NCBI RefSeq assembly: GCF_000069785.1
Contig: NC_010530.1
Coordinates: forward strand, 614,001-678,000
Source: Cupriavidus taiwanensis LMG 19424
GTDB taxonomy: Bacteria > Pseudomonadota > Gammaproteobacteria > Burkholderiales > Burkholderiaceae
Direction of reading: 5' to 3'
DNA length: 64,000 bases
Numbering within the stretch: position 1 is the first letter of the stretch; the number at the start of each line of letters is the position of its first letter. Below, in pieces: positions 42,537-56,481 of this stretch. The notes beneath the pieces were generated by a model. That model did not search any database and was not told where the DNA came from. It was given only the letters and a program-made list of their open reading frames with translations. The translations under genes were made by a program, and so were the position numbers.

Positions 42537-44135
42537 TCAGGCCTGATCGGCGAACAGGCCGAGGCTTTGCTGACCGGCGGCGGAAGACTTGCGCGCGGCA
42601 TGCGACGGCGCCACGCGTCCGGGTCGCGGGGCTTCCGCGGGCGCTTCCGGCGCGGTCAGGGTGAAGTCCCGGCGCACCGACAGGGGCACGGCGTCCGGCA
42701 TCCATTGGTCCCGGCGCGGCGCCAGGATCTGGTAGGTGTCGAGGTCGAAATGCGCTGGCGCGGCGGCCAGTGCGCCGGCATCCTCCAGCGTGTCCGCGCA
42801 GCCCAGGTAGCACCACTCGTCCACCACGTGCCAGCAGGCCCGCGCGCCGTGCTGCTCGCGCCAGGCCACCGCGCCGTCGAACGGCCATGGCAGCAGCGCG
42901 ATCGGACCCAGCGCCGCGGCCAGCCGGGCACGGTGTTCGCGCGGCGATTCCGCACCGACGCAGGCACCGGCGCAGCGGTGGACTTGTCGCGCAAAGCAGG
43001 GGCTGCCACGGCGCGTGGTCTTTTCCAGCGACAGCGTGGCCATGCACAGGCCATGCTCCTCGGCCAGCGCGCGCAGGCGCGCCTCGGCCGCGCCACGGCT
43101 GCCGAAGACGCCGAACAGGTCGCGATGCCGGCAGAAGTCCGTGTCGCGATCCGAGCGCAGGCGCGGCACCGGCAACTGCTGCGGCAGTTCCCAGGCGTAG
43201 AGGCGCGTATTCCGGCGCAGCATCTGGTTGTGCACCGGCTGCATGGCCTTGACCAGCTGGGCCTCGAGCAGCAGGGCGCCGGTTTCGCCGCCGGTCTCCC
43301 GCCATTCGACCCGGCGGACCAGCCGCGCCAGCCGCATGTCCTTGCCATACCGGTAGTCGCCGGAAAAATGGGCGCCGATGCGCTGGCGCAGGTGCACGCT
43401 CTTGCCGACATAGAGCGGCACGTCCTGGTCGCCATAGAAGATATAGACGCCGGGCGACGCCGGCACGTCTTCGAGGGCGGTTTCTTCCAGGCCGGCCGGC
43501 AGGCTTGCGCGCCGCACCAGGGTGCGCACGGCCGCTTCCACCAGTTCGACGGAATACGTGGCATGGATCTTCTGCCAGAACTGCCACAGCAGCTCGGCAT
43601 CGGCCAAGGCGCGGTGCCGGCCCTTGGGCGTCAGGCCGAAGCGGGCAATCAGGGCATCCAGCCCATGGCGCTCTACCGACGGAAACAGCGAGCGCGAGAG
43701 CCGGACGGTGCACAGCACGTCAGCCCGGAACGTCACACCGGCGCGACGGAACGCGTTCTTCAGGAAGCCATAGTCGAAGCGTGCGTTATGGGCCACGAAC
43801 AGGCGCCCCTGCAGGCGCTCCGCGAGCGACTCGGCCAGCGACTCAAAGGTCGGCTGGCCCCGCACCATGTCGTCGCTGATGCCGGTCATGCGCTGGATAA
43901 ACGGCGGAATCGACATGCCGGGGTCCAGCAGTGTCTCCCATTCGACAATGCCGTCCGGGCCAACCTCGACCACGCCGATCTCGGTGATGCGGTCCCGTTG
44001 GGCGTCCGCGCCGGTGGTCTCCAGGTCGACAAAGACAATGGGGCGCGACAGGGCAGCGGCCAGTGACTGGGCGTCGAGCAGGCGCGCGCCGTCCGCTGGC
44101 AGGCGCGACGGCAGGTAGGTAGGCAAGTCTGGCAT
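42537..44135 (-). CDS. DEDDh exonuclease fused to GIY-YIG nuclease
   Basis: A 532-residue two-domain nuclease. Residues 30-185 are a DnaQ-like 3'-5' exonuclease with Asp37-x-Glu39 (FVDLETTG), Asp121 (HNARFD), and His174/Asp179 (GRHRALADAE). Residues 226-310 are a UvrC/Cho-type GIY-YIG domain (SPGVYIFYGD...PLYVGKSVHLRQRI) with the metal-site Glu in LLLEAQ. The C-terminal 200 residues have several Cys and resemble Cho-like extensions. The fusion is known in beta-proteobacteria and suggests incision plus trimming in DNA repair. Its start lies 55 bases from the divergent rRNA promoter. Confidence 0.93.
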   Translation of the reverse strand: MPDLPTYLPSRLPADGARLLDAQSLAAALSRPIVFVDLETTGADAQRDRITEIGVVEVGPDGIVEWETLLDPGMSIPPFIQRMTGISDDMVRGQPTFESLAESLAERLQGRLFVAHNARFDYGFLKNAFRRAGVTFRADVLCTVRLSRSLFPSVERHGLDALIARFGLTPKGRHRALADAELLWQFWQKIHATYSVELVEAAVRTLVRRASLPAGLEETALEDVPASPGVYIFYGDQDVPLYVGKSVHLRQRIGAHFSGDYRYGKDMRLARLVRRVEWRETGGETGALLLEAQLVKAMQPVHNQMLRRNTRLYAWELPQQLPVPRLRSDRDTDFCRHRDLFGVFGSRGAAEARLRALAEEHGLCMATLSLEKTTRRGSPCFARQVHRCAGACVGAESPREHRARLAAALGPIALLPWPFDGAVAWREQHGARACWHVVDEWCYLGCADTLEDAGALAAAPAHFDLDTYQILAPRRDQWMPDAVPLSVRRDFTLTAPEAPAEAPRPGRVAPSHAARKSSAAGQQSLGLFADQA

Positions 44136-44189
44136 CCGCGGATTCTAAGGCGAGGTCGAGGGCGGCAAGAAGAAGATTTCAAATACCCC

Positions 44190-44218
44190 TTGCCAACCCC
44201 CTCGCACTCGCTTACTAT
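44190..44218 (+). promoter_or_regulatory. rRNA operon promoter P1
   Basis: TTGCCA at 44190-44195, a 17-base spacer and TACTAT at 44213-44218. It is followed by a GC-rich stretch (CCCCCTCGC) as in stringently controlled rRNA promoters. The 495-base gap 44136-44630 contains only this leader and promoter DNA. Confidence 0.75.
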
Positions 44219-44343
44219 TCGCCCCCTCGCAACACAACGCGGCTCCTGCAAGGCAGGCGCAGCAAGGGTTGCGGGGTCGACCGGAAGGTTGGTGCAGCGC
44301 AGTTGGCGGCGCCGGCGGCAGTAAAAAAGATTGCTGCGAACGG

Positions 44344-44372
44344 TTGACGAAACGAAGAAAGCTCTGCATAAT
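44344..44372 (+). promoter_or_regulatory. rRNA operon promoter P2
   Basis: TTGACG at 44344-44349, a 17-base spacer and CATAAT at 44367-44372, 154 bases downstream of P1. The -35 is near consensus and AT-rich sequence precedes it (AAAAAAG). Confidence 0.78.
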
Positions 44373-44428
44373 CTCGTTTCTCTGCTGCAGACAACGCAGC
44401 GCGCTGAACGGCAAAGCCGGGTGGCGAA

Positions 44429-44440
44429 GTTCTTTAACAA
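44429..44440 (+). promoter_or_regulatory. boxA antitermination element of the rRNA leader
   Basis: GTTCTTTAACAA in the 5' leader, the conserved Nus-factor binding sequence. A second boxA is in the 16S-23S spacer at 46493-46506. Confidence 0.85.
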
Positions 44441-44630
44441 ACAAACAACCGATAAGTGTGGGCGCTGGGTAGCGGACGCCGCTGTCTACGGACAGTGCTG
44501 CTTCAAGTTATACAGTGCTCGCACAGCAAAACGTGACTGGTCTTCGGACTGGTCAGTCAGTTTTCTGAGAGTGAGCGACCGCTCGAAAGAGCGAGGACCG
44601 GTCGGGAAACCGAAGGTCCACACAGAGATT

Positions 44631-46163
<1,533 letters not shown>

Positions 46164-46224
46164 CAGAGGCTTGTGTCTCAAGCCTAGCGTTCACACTTAT
46201 CGGTTTGTTTGCTGTTACAGCCAA

Positions 46225-46301
46225 GGGTCTGTAGCTCAGGTGGTTAGAGCACCGTCTTGATAAGGCGGGGGTCGTAGGTTCAAGTCCTACCAGACCCACC
46301 A
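46225..46301 (+). tRNA. tRNA-Ile (GAT)
   Basis: A 77-base cloverleaf in the spacer. The acceptor GGGTCTG pairs with CAGACCC, followed by A and encoded CCA. The anticodon GAT is at 46259-46261 in CTTGATAAG, and the T-loop GGTTCAAGTCC is normal. Confidence 0.97.
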
Positions 46302-46311
46302 AGTTATCCGA

Positions 46312-46387
46312 GGGGGATTAGCTCAGCTGGGAGAGCACCTGCTTTGCAAGCAGGGGGTCGTCGGTTCGATCCCGTCATCCTCCACCA
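46312..46387 (+). tRNA. tRNA-Ala (TGC)
   Basis: A 76-base cloverleaf, 10 bases after tRNA-Ile. The acceptor GGGGGAT pairs with ATCCTCC, followed by ACCA with encoded CCA. The anticodon TGC is at 46355-46357 in TTTGCAA. Ile-Ala order is the common arrangement in rRNA spacers. Confidence 0.97.
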
Positions 46388-46433
46388 CCGCTTACGAGCG
46401 GTGCGAAACGCCTGGTACCTTGGATTGGTTGTC

Positions 46434-46464
46434 AAAGGAAAGCGCTTACGGAGTGCTTTCCTTT
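46434..46464 (+). repeat. Spacer hairpin in the 16S-23S region
   Basis: The 10-bp arms AAAGGAAAGC and GCTTTCCTTT enclose an 11-base loop. It lies between tRNA-Ala and the second boxA and is probably part of the pre-rRNA processing structure. Confidence 0.6.
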
Positions 46465-46492
46465 GGCATTGCCAAGCGATCTAACGATCGGC

Positions 46493-46506
46493 TGTTCTTT
46501 AACAAT
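46493..46506 (+). promoter_or_regulatory. boxA in the 16S-23S spacer
   Basis: TGTTCTTTAACAAT, matching the leader boxA. It keeps antitermination factors loaded for 23S transcription. The spacer 46388-46686 contains no gene. Confidence 0.85.
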
Positions 46507-46686
46507 ATGGGATGTAGTAAAGGTGTCGCGGTGCTTTGATGAGAAGCACAGTAGTTGAACGCGATACCGGGTTGTGATTGTATCAACCAAATGTATTTTA
46601 AAGTGATCGAAAGATGACTTGGAATACGGCACAAATGCGAGAACTCAACCTGTAGTGAGCGTGTCCTCGAGACACACTTGTTATAG

Positions 46687-49565
<2,879 letters not shown>

Positions 49566-49677
49566 ATAACCAGTGTGTTTCACCTGGTGAGTCGATCGCC
49601 TTGTGCCTCGATACACACAACCAACACTACATCCCGATTCGTGACGTTGGCCTCAACCCCAACGCCACAACCCCTCA

Positions 49678-49793
49678 TGCCTGGTGACCATAGCGAGTTG
49701 GAACCACCCCTTCCCATCCCGAACAGGTCCGTGAAACGACTCCGCGCCGATGATAGTGCGGATTACCCGTGTGAAAGTAGGTCATCGCCAGGC
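49678..49793 (+). rRNA. rrf: 5S ribosomal RNA
   Basis: 5S rRNA of about 116 bases. TGCCTGGTGACC at the 5' end pairs with GTCATCGCCAGGC at the 3' end. CCGAACAGG and the loop E region GATGATAGTG are present. The spacer 49566-49677 contains no gene. Confidence 0.95.
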
Positions 49794-49804
49794 TCTTATT
49801 GTGC

Positions 49805-49840
49805 AAAACCCCTCGACAGCGTGTGCTGCGAGGGGTTTTT
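49805..49840 (+). terminator. rRNA operon terminator
   Basis: Stem AAAACCCCTCG / CGAGGGGTTTT with an inner CAGC/GCTG extension, running into a T-run. It is placed 12 bases after 5S. The A-rich 5' side may also end the convergent transporter transcript. Confidence 0.92.
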
Positions 49841-49880
49841 GCTTTGGCGCGGACGCAAATGCCGCGCTTGCACTTTCTGA

Positions 49881-51029
49881 CTAGACTGTCTGGCGCACGG
49901 CAGTGGCACTCAGGATGGCGCCAGACAGGCAGATTCCGCCGAGCAACGCGGCGGCGGGTGTGCCACCGTATGTTGCCGACGCGCTGGCAGCGACGGGCAA
50001 CAGCACCAGCACGCTCAGGTTGTTGACGCTTTCCGACGTGGCCAGGACCTTCCCCTTGTTCGCACCAGCCCGCTGCGCAAGCAGAGCGGTGCTGGCAGGC
50101 GCCGCGATACCCAGTGCCGCGCCCCAGGTCAGCAGGCATCCCAACGCCGCCGGCAACCCGATCGCGACGGTCAGGAACAAGGTCATGGACGCAGCCACCA
50201 CCACGGTAGCAATGACCAGGAGATCTTGTTCACGCGCGTAACGCCGACTGGCATAGCCCGCCAGCATGTTGCCTATAGCCAGGCCCATACCGAATACCGA
50301 GACGGCGATGCCGACGGCGGCCACATCCAGCGCATAGCGCACCCGCAGCACTTCTCCCGCAAAGACGTAGCCGGCAACCGCGCTGCCGTTCCACGCGCCC
50401 TTCGCCATCAGAAGGCGGTACGCGCTGGCCGCCGGTTTCTCGTCGGCGGACGGCCTCGGGTTCACAGGGGCGCGTGACACATCGCGCGGAATCACGAACC
50501 AGCCCGCCGCGAAGGCTGCAAGGCAGCTGGCGGCGATTACCAGAAACGGCGCGCGCCAGCCCCAGGCCTCGGCCAGCAAACCGGCGACTGCGGGTCCGGC
50601 CGCGATCCCCGCCGTCATGCCCAGCATGACGCCGCCCATGGCACCCGCTTGTCTCGACGGCGGAATCCGGTCGGCGATCAGGGCGAAGACGGTCGGAATC
50701 GTCGCTGCGGCGGCCAGGCCGCCGAGGATTCGCAGGGCCATGGCGGCGTCCAGCGTAGGGACCAGGGTCAGGGCAAGGCTATCCGCCGCGAACAGCAGCA
50801 TGGCAGCGAGCAGCACCCCGCGGCGCCCGGCGCGATCCGAGATCCATCCCATCAGCGGCGCTGCCGCGGCGTAGGACAAGGCGTAGGCCGACACCAGGCC
50901 CGACGCCTGCATCGGTGACGTATGGAAGGCCGTTGCCAGCGGGGCCAGCATCGGTGCGAGCATGAACTCAGCGGCCCCGACCATGCAGACAGTAATGGCC
51001 AGGACAGGCAGAAGGAAGCGGGACGGCAT
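49881..51029 (-). CDS. MFS transporter, drug/arabinose efflux type
   Basis: A 382-residue transporter with 12 hydrophobic spans. Motif A is intact in GWISDRAGRRGVL after helix 2, and GVMLGMTAGIAAGPAVAGLL resembles motif C of efflux antiporters. ATG 51029 is chosen because GGAG lies 7 bases upstream; the frame extends 25 residues further without a membrane span. It converges with the rRNA operon. No regulator is adjacent and substrate is unknown. Confidence 0.9.
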   Translation of the reverse strand: MPSRFLLPVLAITVCMVGAAEFMLAPMLAPLATAFHTSPMQASGLVSAYALSYAAAAPLMGWISDRAGRRGVLLAAMLLFAADSLALTLVPTLDAAMALRILGGLAAAATIPTVFALIADRIPPSRQAGAMGGVMLGMTAGIAAGPAVAGLLAEAWGWRAPFLVIAASCLAAFAAGWFVIPRDVSRAPVNPRPSADEKPAASAYRLLMAKGAWNGSAVAGYVFAGEVLRVRYALDVAAVGIAVSVFGMGLAIGNMLAGYASRRYAREQDLLVIATVVVAASMTLFLTVAIGLPAALGCLLTWGAALGIAAPASTALLAQRAGANKGKVLATSESVNNLSVLVLLPVAASASATYGGTPAAALLGGICLSGAILSATAVRQTV

Positions 51030-51272
51030 TTGCAGACTCCGTGGGATCGATGTGAGCGAATGGATGGTCGAAGCGCGCGTCAAGTTGGCGCAACGCAGCG
51101 GCATCGAAGGCTAAAACCGGCCAAATCGGGGAATGGAACGCGGCGCCGCAGAGTCGGGCGCGCGGGGCAGGCAAGGTGCGTGGAGGCACCAGTCAGGCGG
51201 GACGGGCGGACCAGGAAGGTCCGCCCGCAAGATGGAAGATTCTAGCGTATTGCCGGGAAAAGGGATGTTGGC

Positions 51273-52280
51273 TTAATCCGCCTCTACCTTCATCGACCTC
51301 AACAGCGGCTGCCACTTGTCGCTTTCCGCCTTCAGCAGGGTCCGCAGCCCCTCCGGCGTCTGCTTGTCGGCCGGAACGATTTCCGCGCCGAGTCCGTCCA
51401 GCTTCTTGATCACGGCCGGATCCTTCAGCCCCTTCTGCAACGCCTTGGTCAGGCGTTCCACGGCTGCCGGCGAGGTGCCCTTGGGCGCGTAGATGCCGTG
51501 CCACACCTTCACCTCAAAGCCTTTCAGGCCGCCTTCCTGCAGCGTGGGCGCCTGCGGCAGCGCCTTGATCCGTGCCGGCGTGGTGACGCCGAACAGCCGC
51601 ACGCGATCGGCCTGGATATGCGGCAGGGTGGCCGTGGTCTGGTCGCACAGCAGGTCGACCTGGCCGCCCAGCAGCGCGGTCAGCGCCGGGCCCGCGCCCT
51701 GGTAGGGGATGGCGTTCAGCTTCACGTGCACCGATTGTTCGAACAGCAGCCCGCAAAGCTGCGACACGGCGCCCAGGCCGGCATTGGCCAGCGATACCTT
51801 GTCCTTGTTCTGCGTCACGTACTGGATCAGTTCCGGCACCGTCTTCGCCGGCAGGTCCTTGCGACCCATCAGCGTCATCGGTACGTCCGCCACCTGGCCG
51901 ACGTACTCGAAGTCTTTCAGCGGCGCATACGACAGCTTCTTGTACAGCGCCGGCGCGGTCGCCATGCCGTTGTGGTGGATCAGCAGCGTATAGCCGTCGG
52001 GCTGGGCGCGGGCGACGAAGGCCGCGGCCACGGTGCCGCCGGCACCGGTGCGGTTTTCGACCACGATGCTCTGGCCAAGGTCTTGCGACATGGCTTGCGC
52101 CAGCGTGCGCGCGACGACATCGGTCGGGCCTCCGGCGGAGTAGGGAACGACCAGGGTGATCGGCTTGGCCGGATAGGCTTCGGCCGCTGCCGCGCCCGAG
52201 GCGCCTGCCATGGCAGACGCCATGACCAGCAAGCCCGCCCGCCATTGCGGGCCGGCGTGCCAATACTTCGCATCCTTCAT
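51273..52280 (-). CDS. Bug-type (TTT family) periplasmic binding protein
   Basis: A 335-residue Bug receptor. A signal peptide (to about GAAAAEA) precedes YPAKPITLVVPYSAGGPTD and RTGAGGTVAAAF. Cys residues in LANAGLGAVSQLCG and VDLLCDQ are seen in related receptors. It stands alone: no transporter or catabolic gene is adjacent on its strand, and the gaps on both sides (51105-51272 and 52281-52410) show nothing else. The ligand is probably a carboxylate. Confidence 0.92.
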   Translation of the reverse strand: MKDAKYWHAGPQWRAGLLVMASAMAGASGAAAAEAYPAKPITLVVPYSAGGPTDVVARTLAQAMSQDLGQSIVVENRTGAGGTVAAAFVARAQPDGYTLLIHHNGMATAPALYKKLSYAPLKDFEYVGQVADVPMTLMGRKDLPAKTVPELIQYVTQNKDKVSLANAGLGAVSQLCGLLFEQSVHVKLNAIPYQGAGPALTALLGGQVDLLCDQTTATLPHIQADRVRLFGVTTPARIKALPQAPTLQEGGLKGFEVKVWHGIYAPKGTSPAAVERLTKALQKGLKDPAVIKKLDGLGAEIVPADKQTPEGLRTLLKAESDKWQPLLRSMKVEAD

Positions 52281-52410
52281 TGCTGTCTCCAGATAGGTGC
52301 CGCGCCGTGAGTCCGGTGCGGCTTTGTCAGGGTTGCATGGCTAGCATGGCGGCAAGCCGCTGCGACAGCAATCTGGTTCTCGTGAAGGATGCCTAATGCC
52401 CGGTGAAAGA

Positions 52411-55134
52411 TCAGGCCGCTTCGGCCACGCGCACCTCCACCAGCAGCTTTTTCAGTTCGGGCACGCACGAGCCGCAGTTACCGCCGGCCTTGACGCAGGC
52501 CGTGATCTCGGCGGGCGTCTTCAGGTCGTGCTTGCGCACCGCATCGCAGATGGTGTTGCGACCCACGCCGAAGCAGGAGCACACCGTCGGGCCGGTGTCG
52601 GCGCCTTTCTCCATCGGCTGTCCGAGCAGCAGCCCGATGCGGTCGGCGTCTTCCAGCCGCTCGCGTCCGAACAGGCCGGCTAGCCAGGCGCGCGACGGCA
52701 GCTCAGGACGTGTCGACACATAGACACAGGCCTCGAGCCGGTCGTCGACGACATGCCCGGCGTGGTACACGCCCGCGGCGCGGTCTTCGTATTCCAGCCA
52801 GTCGGCGTCCGGATCGGTCACGCCGAGCAGCGTGCGCGCCCAGGCGGTGCGATCGGCCACGGTGTCGCGGCCGGCGAATTCATAGCGCTGGAACTGGCGG
52901 CCCTGCACGCGCGTCCAGTAGGTCAGCGCTTCGGCCGGCAGCGGGCGGCGGCTCAGCATGAAGCCATGCCAGTGCACGCCGAACGGCTCCACCCGCACGG
53001 GCGTGTGCTTGAACTCGGGCTCGCCGGAAACAGGATCGACCACCGGATTGACCAGCGCGCCGACCCGCGCGTCAGAACTGAACTGACCGTTCCAGTGGAT
53101 CGGCACGAACACGCTGCCGCGCGGAATGCCGCCGCCGTGGCGCACGCGCGCGACCATCGCGCCCCAGCGCGTGCTGACGCGCGCCAGCTTGCCCTCGCCC
53201 ACGCCGCACAGCAGCGCGTCCTGCGGGTGCATGTCGACAAAGGGCTCGGGCAGGTGGTCGGCCAGCCTGGCCGACTTGCCCGTGCGCGTCATGGTGTGCC
53301 ACTGGTCGCGCACGCGGCCGGTGTTCAGGATCAGCGGGAAGTCGTCGTCGGGTGCGTAAGCGGGCGCGCGCGGCGGCGTGGCGACAAAGCGGGCGCGGCC
53401 GTCGGCGTGGGCGTAGCGGCCATCGCCGAAGAGCCGCCGCGCATCCTGCGTGCCTTGCGCGGGCACGGGCCACTGCACCGGTTCCAACGCGTCATAGCGC
53501 GCCGTGTCCAGGCCGGCCAGTCCGCCGATATCGAACGCGCGCGGCGCGTCATCATTGCGCCATGCACTCAGTCGCGCGTGTTCGTCGAAGATCTGGTGCG
53601 GCCCGGCATAGTCGAAGCCGCTGAAGCCCATGCGGCGTGCCACCTCGCACAGGATGTCCCAGTCCGCGCGCGCTTCGCCGGGCGCCGGCAGGAAGGCGCG
53701 CTGGCGCGAAATGCGCCGCTCCGAGTTGGTTACGGTGCCATCCTTCTCGCCCCAGCCCAGCGCGGGCAGCAGCACGCGCGCGGCGGCGTTGGTGTCGGTG
53801 TGTTCGATGATGTCGCTGCTGACCACCAGTTCGCATCGGGCCAGCGCGCGGCGCGCCTGGTCGGCGTCGGGCAGGCTCACCACCGGGTTGGTGGCGATCA
53901 CCCAGACCGCCTTGACACGGCCGGCTTCGATGGCCTCGAACAGCTCCACGGCCTTCAGCCCTGGGCGGTCGGCCATCGCCGGCGATTGCCAGAAGCCTTG
54001 CACCACCTCGCGATGCAGCGGGTTCGCCAGTTCCATGTGGGCGGCCAGCATGTTGGCCAGGCCGCCGACCTCGCGCCCGCCCATCGCGTTCGGCTGGCCG
54101 GTCAGCGAAAACGGGCCCATGCCCGGCTGCCCGATGCGCCCGGTGAGCAGGTGGCAGTTGATGATGCTGTTGACCTTGTCAGTGCCGGCCGACGACTGGT
54201 TGACGCCCTGCGAGAAGGCCGTCACGGTTCTCTCGGTTTGCGCGAACAGCTGGTAGAAGGCCAGCACGTCCTGCACGTTCAGCTTGCAGGCGCGTGCCAC
54301 CGCAGCAGGATCGGCGCAGGTGTCGTCTGCGGCCTGCAGGGCTTCGTCCAGTCCGGCGGTGCTGGCGCCGACGAAGGCGGCGTTGGCGTGCCCTTCACGC
54401 GCGAGGTAGCTCAACAGCCCGTTGAACAGCCACACGTCGGTGCCCGGGCGGACCGCCAGGTGCAGGTCGGCCAGCTCGCAGGTGGCGGTGCGGCGCGGGT
54501 CGATCGCCACGATCTTCATTTCCGGGCGCGCTTCCTTGGCCCGGGACAGGCGCTGGAACAGGATCGGGTGGCACCACGCGGTGTTGGAGCCCACCAGCAC
54601 CACCAGGTCCGCCAGTTCCAGGTCTTCGTAGTTGCCCGGCACCAGGTCTTCGCCGAAGGCGCGCTTGTGGCCGGCCACGGCCGACGACATGCACAGGCGC
54701 GAGTTGGTGTCGATATTGGCGCTGCCGATAAAGCCCTTCATCAGCTTGTTGGCGACGTAGTAGTCCTCGGTCAGCAACTGGCCCGAGACGTACAGCGCGA
54801 CCGAATCCGGACCATGGCGGCGGATGATGTCGGTGAAGCCCTGCGCCACGGTGTCGAGCGCGTGGTCCCACGATACCTGCCGCAACTGGCCGTCGGCGTC
54901 GCGCAGCTTGGGATGGAGCAGGCGGCCCTCCAGGTCGACCGTTTCGCCCAGTGCCGAACCCTTGACGCAAAGCCGGCCCTGGTTGGACGGATGCTGCGCG
55001 TCGCCCGCGATCTCCACCTGGCCGTCGGCGCGCACCGTGGCACGCACGCCGCAGCCGACGCCGCAGTACGGGCAGGTCGTGGCGGTGGTAGTGGTCAGGG
55101 TTGCAGAGACAACCGGGATGTCGGACAGGTTCAC
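52411..55134 (-). CDS. nasA: Assimilatory nitrate reductase catalytic subunit
   Basis: Cytoplasmic molybdopterin nitrate reductase of 907 residues that reduces nitrate to nitrite. The N-terminal [4Fe-4S] site is Cys21, Cys24, Cys28 and Cys56 (CPYCGVGCGV...RLCVKG). Mo-bis-MGD domains follow (NCHLLTGRIGQPGMGPFSLTGQPNAMGGREVGG is characteristic, cited in part). A C-terminal BFD-like [2Fe-2S] domain (CSCFGVG...GGNCGSC) receives electrons. It is the last gene of the operon, 40 bases after the FAD reductase gene that probably feeds it. Confidence 0.96.
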   Translation of the reverse strand: MNLSDIPVVSATLTTTTATTCPYCGVGCGVRATVRADGQVEIAGDAQHPSNQGRLCVKGSALGETVDLEGRLLHPKLRDADGQLRQVSWDHALDTVAQGFTDIIRRHGPDSVALYVSGQLLTEDYYVANKLMKGFIGSANIDTNSRLCMSSAVAGHKRAFGEDLVPGNYEDLELADLVVLVGSNTAWCHPILFQRLSRAKEARPEMKIVAIDPRRTATCELADLHLAVRPGTDVWLFNGLLSYLAREGHANAAFVGASTAGLDEALQAADDTCADPAAVARACKLNVQDVLAFYQLFAQTERTVTAFSQGVNQSSAGTDKVNSIINCHLLTGRIGQPGMGPFSLTGQPNAMGGREVGGLANMLAAHMELANPLHREVVQGFWQSPAMADRPGLKAVELFEAIEAGRVKAVWVIATNPVVSLPDADQARRALARCELVVSSDIIEHTDTNAAARVLLPALGWGEKDGTVTNSERRISRQRAFLPAPGEARADWDILCEVARRMGFSGFDYAGPHQIFDEHARLSAWRNDDAPRAFDIGGLAGLDTARYDALEPVQWPVPAQGTQDARRLFGDGRYAHADGRARFVATPPRAPAYAPDDDFPLILNTGRVRDQWHTMTRTGKSARLADHLPEPFVDMHPQDALLCGVGEGKLARVSTRWGAMVARVRHGGGIPRGSVFVPIHWNGQFSSDARVGALVNPVVDPVSGEPEFKHTPVRVEPFGVHWHGFMLSRRPLPAEALTYWTRVQGRQFQRYEFAGRDTVADRTAWARTLLGVTDPDADWLEYEDRAAGVYHAGHVVDDRLEACVYVSTRPELPSRAWLAGLFGRERLEDADRIGLLLGQPMEKGADTGPTVCSCFGVGRNTICDAVRKHDLKTPAEITACVKAGGNCGSCVPELKKLLVEVRVAEAA

Positions 55135-55174
55135 GCGTTCTCCGTGCGGGGGCGTTATATGGCTTGGGGTGATG

Positions 55175-56416
55175 CTAGGCAGCGAGCGCTTCGCACTGCG
55201 CCTTGCCGAACAGCAGGCGCTGGCGCAGCGCGCCCACCGGCGTACGTTGCTGGATCAGCTCGAAATACCAGGCGCCGTCCTGCACGTCGCCGTACAGCAC
55301 GGCACCGACCAGGCGTCCGTCCTGCAGCACCAGGCGCTTGTAGACGCCGCGGCGCGCGTCGCGCAGCACCAGGTCTTCCGAGCCTTCGGCACCGATGAAG
55401 TCGCCGGCCGAGTACAGGTCCACGCCGGTCACCTTCAGCTTGGTCGCGGTGGCCTGCTGCACGTAGCGGCGATGGCCCGCACCGGCGAGATGGGCGGCGC
55501 AAACGCGCGCCTGGTCCCAGATCGGCGCGACCAGGCCGAAGGTGGCCTGGCGGTGCTGGACGCACTCGCCGACGGCATAGATGCGCGGATCGTAGGTCTG
55601 CAACGTGTCGTCGACGACGATGGCGCGCTCGCAATGCAGGCCGGCGCTGGCGGCCAGTTCGATATTGGGGCGCACGCCGGCGGTCATCACCACCAGGTCG
55701 GCGGGGATCTCGCTGCCGTCCTTGAAGCGCACGCCGGTGACGCGCTCGGTGCCGGCGATCTCGGCGGTCTGCGCGCTCAGTAGGAAACGCAGGCCCTTGC
55801 GTTCCAGCGCGCCCTTGAGCAGCGTGGCGGCGGGCTTGTCCAGCTGGCGCTCCATCAGGCAGTCGGCCAGGTGCACCACGGTCACGTCCATGCCCTGGCG
55901 CAGCAGGCCGTTGGCGGCCTCGAGCCCCAGCAGGCCGCCGCCGATCACCACCGCGTGGCGATGGTTGCGCGCGGCCTGCAGCATGGTCTCGACGTCCTGG
56001 ATGTCGCGGAACGCGATCACGCCATCGAGCTGGTGGCCCGGCACCGGAATGATGAACGGCTTCGAGCCGGTGGCCAGCAGCAGGCGGTCATAGCGGACCT
56101 CGCGTCCCGAGGCGGAACGCACCACGCGGCGCGGCCGGTCGATCGAGACCACGGGATCGCCGGCGAGCAGTTCGATGCCGTTCTCTTCGTACCACTCGCG
56201 CGTGTTCAGCATGATGTCCGCCACCGTCTTCTCGCCGGCCAGCACGGGCGACAGCAGGATGCGGTTGTAGTTGCCATGCGGCTCGGCGCCGAACACCGTG
56301 ATGTCGTACAGGTCCGGCGCAAGGCGCAGCAGTTCCTCGACCGTGCGCATGCCGGCCATGCCGTTGCCGACGACGACCAGGCGCGGGCGGGCTTGGGGGT
56401 TGGCGGAAGGCGTCAT
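55175..56416 (-). CDS. FAD/NAD(P) oxidoreductase for nitrate reductase (NasB-like)
   Basis: A 413-residue pyridine-nucleotide-disulphide-oxidoreductase-fold protein resembling the N-terminal half of NirB. The FAD motif GNGMAGMRTVEELL is near the N-terminus and the NAD motif GGGLLGLEAANGLL mid-chain. GECVQHRQATFGLVAP is the second FAD site. It lacks the sirohaem domain. GGAG lies 8 bases before ATG 56416. Located between nirD and nasA, it most likely passes electrons from NAD(P)H to nitrate reductase. Confidence 0.9.
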   Translation of the reverse strand: MTPSANPQARPRLVVVGNGMAGMRTVEELLRLAPDLYDITVFGAEPHGNYNRILLSPVLAGEKTVADIMLNTREWYEENGIELLAGDPVVSIDRPRRVVRSASGREVRYDRLLLATGSKPFIIPVPGHQLDGVIAFRDIQDVETMLQAARNHRHAVVIGGGLLGLEAANGLLRQGMDVTVVHLADCLMERQLDKPAATLLKGALERKGLRFLLSAQTAEIAGTERVTGVRFKDGSEIPADLVVMTAGVRPNIELAASAGLHCERAIVVDDTLQTYDPRIYAVGECVQHRQATFGLVAPIWDQARVCAAHLAGAGHRRYVQQATATKLKVTGVDLYSAGDFIGAEGSEDLVLRDARRGVYKRLVLQDGRLVGAVLYGDVQDGAWYFELIQQRTPVGALRQRLLFGKAQCEALAA

Positions 56417-56481
56417 GCCGGCATCTCCGTTGGCAGGGCAGGTGGGCAGGGGCAGCATCGATCGAGGGCAGCGAGGCGGGG

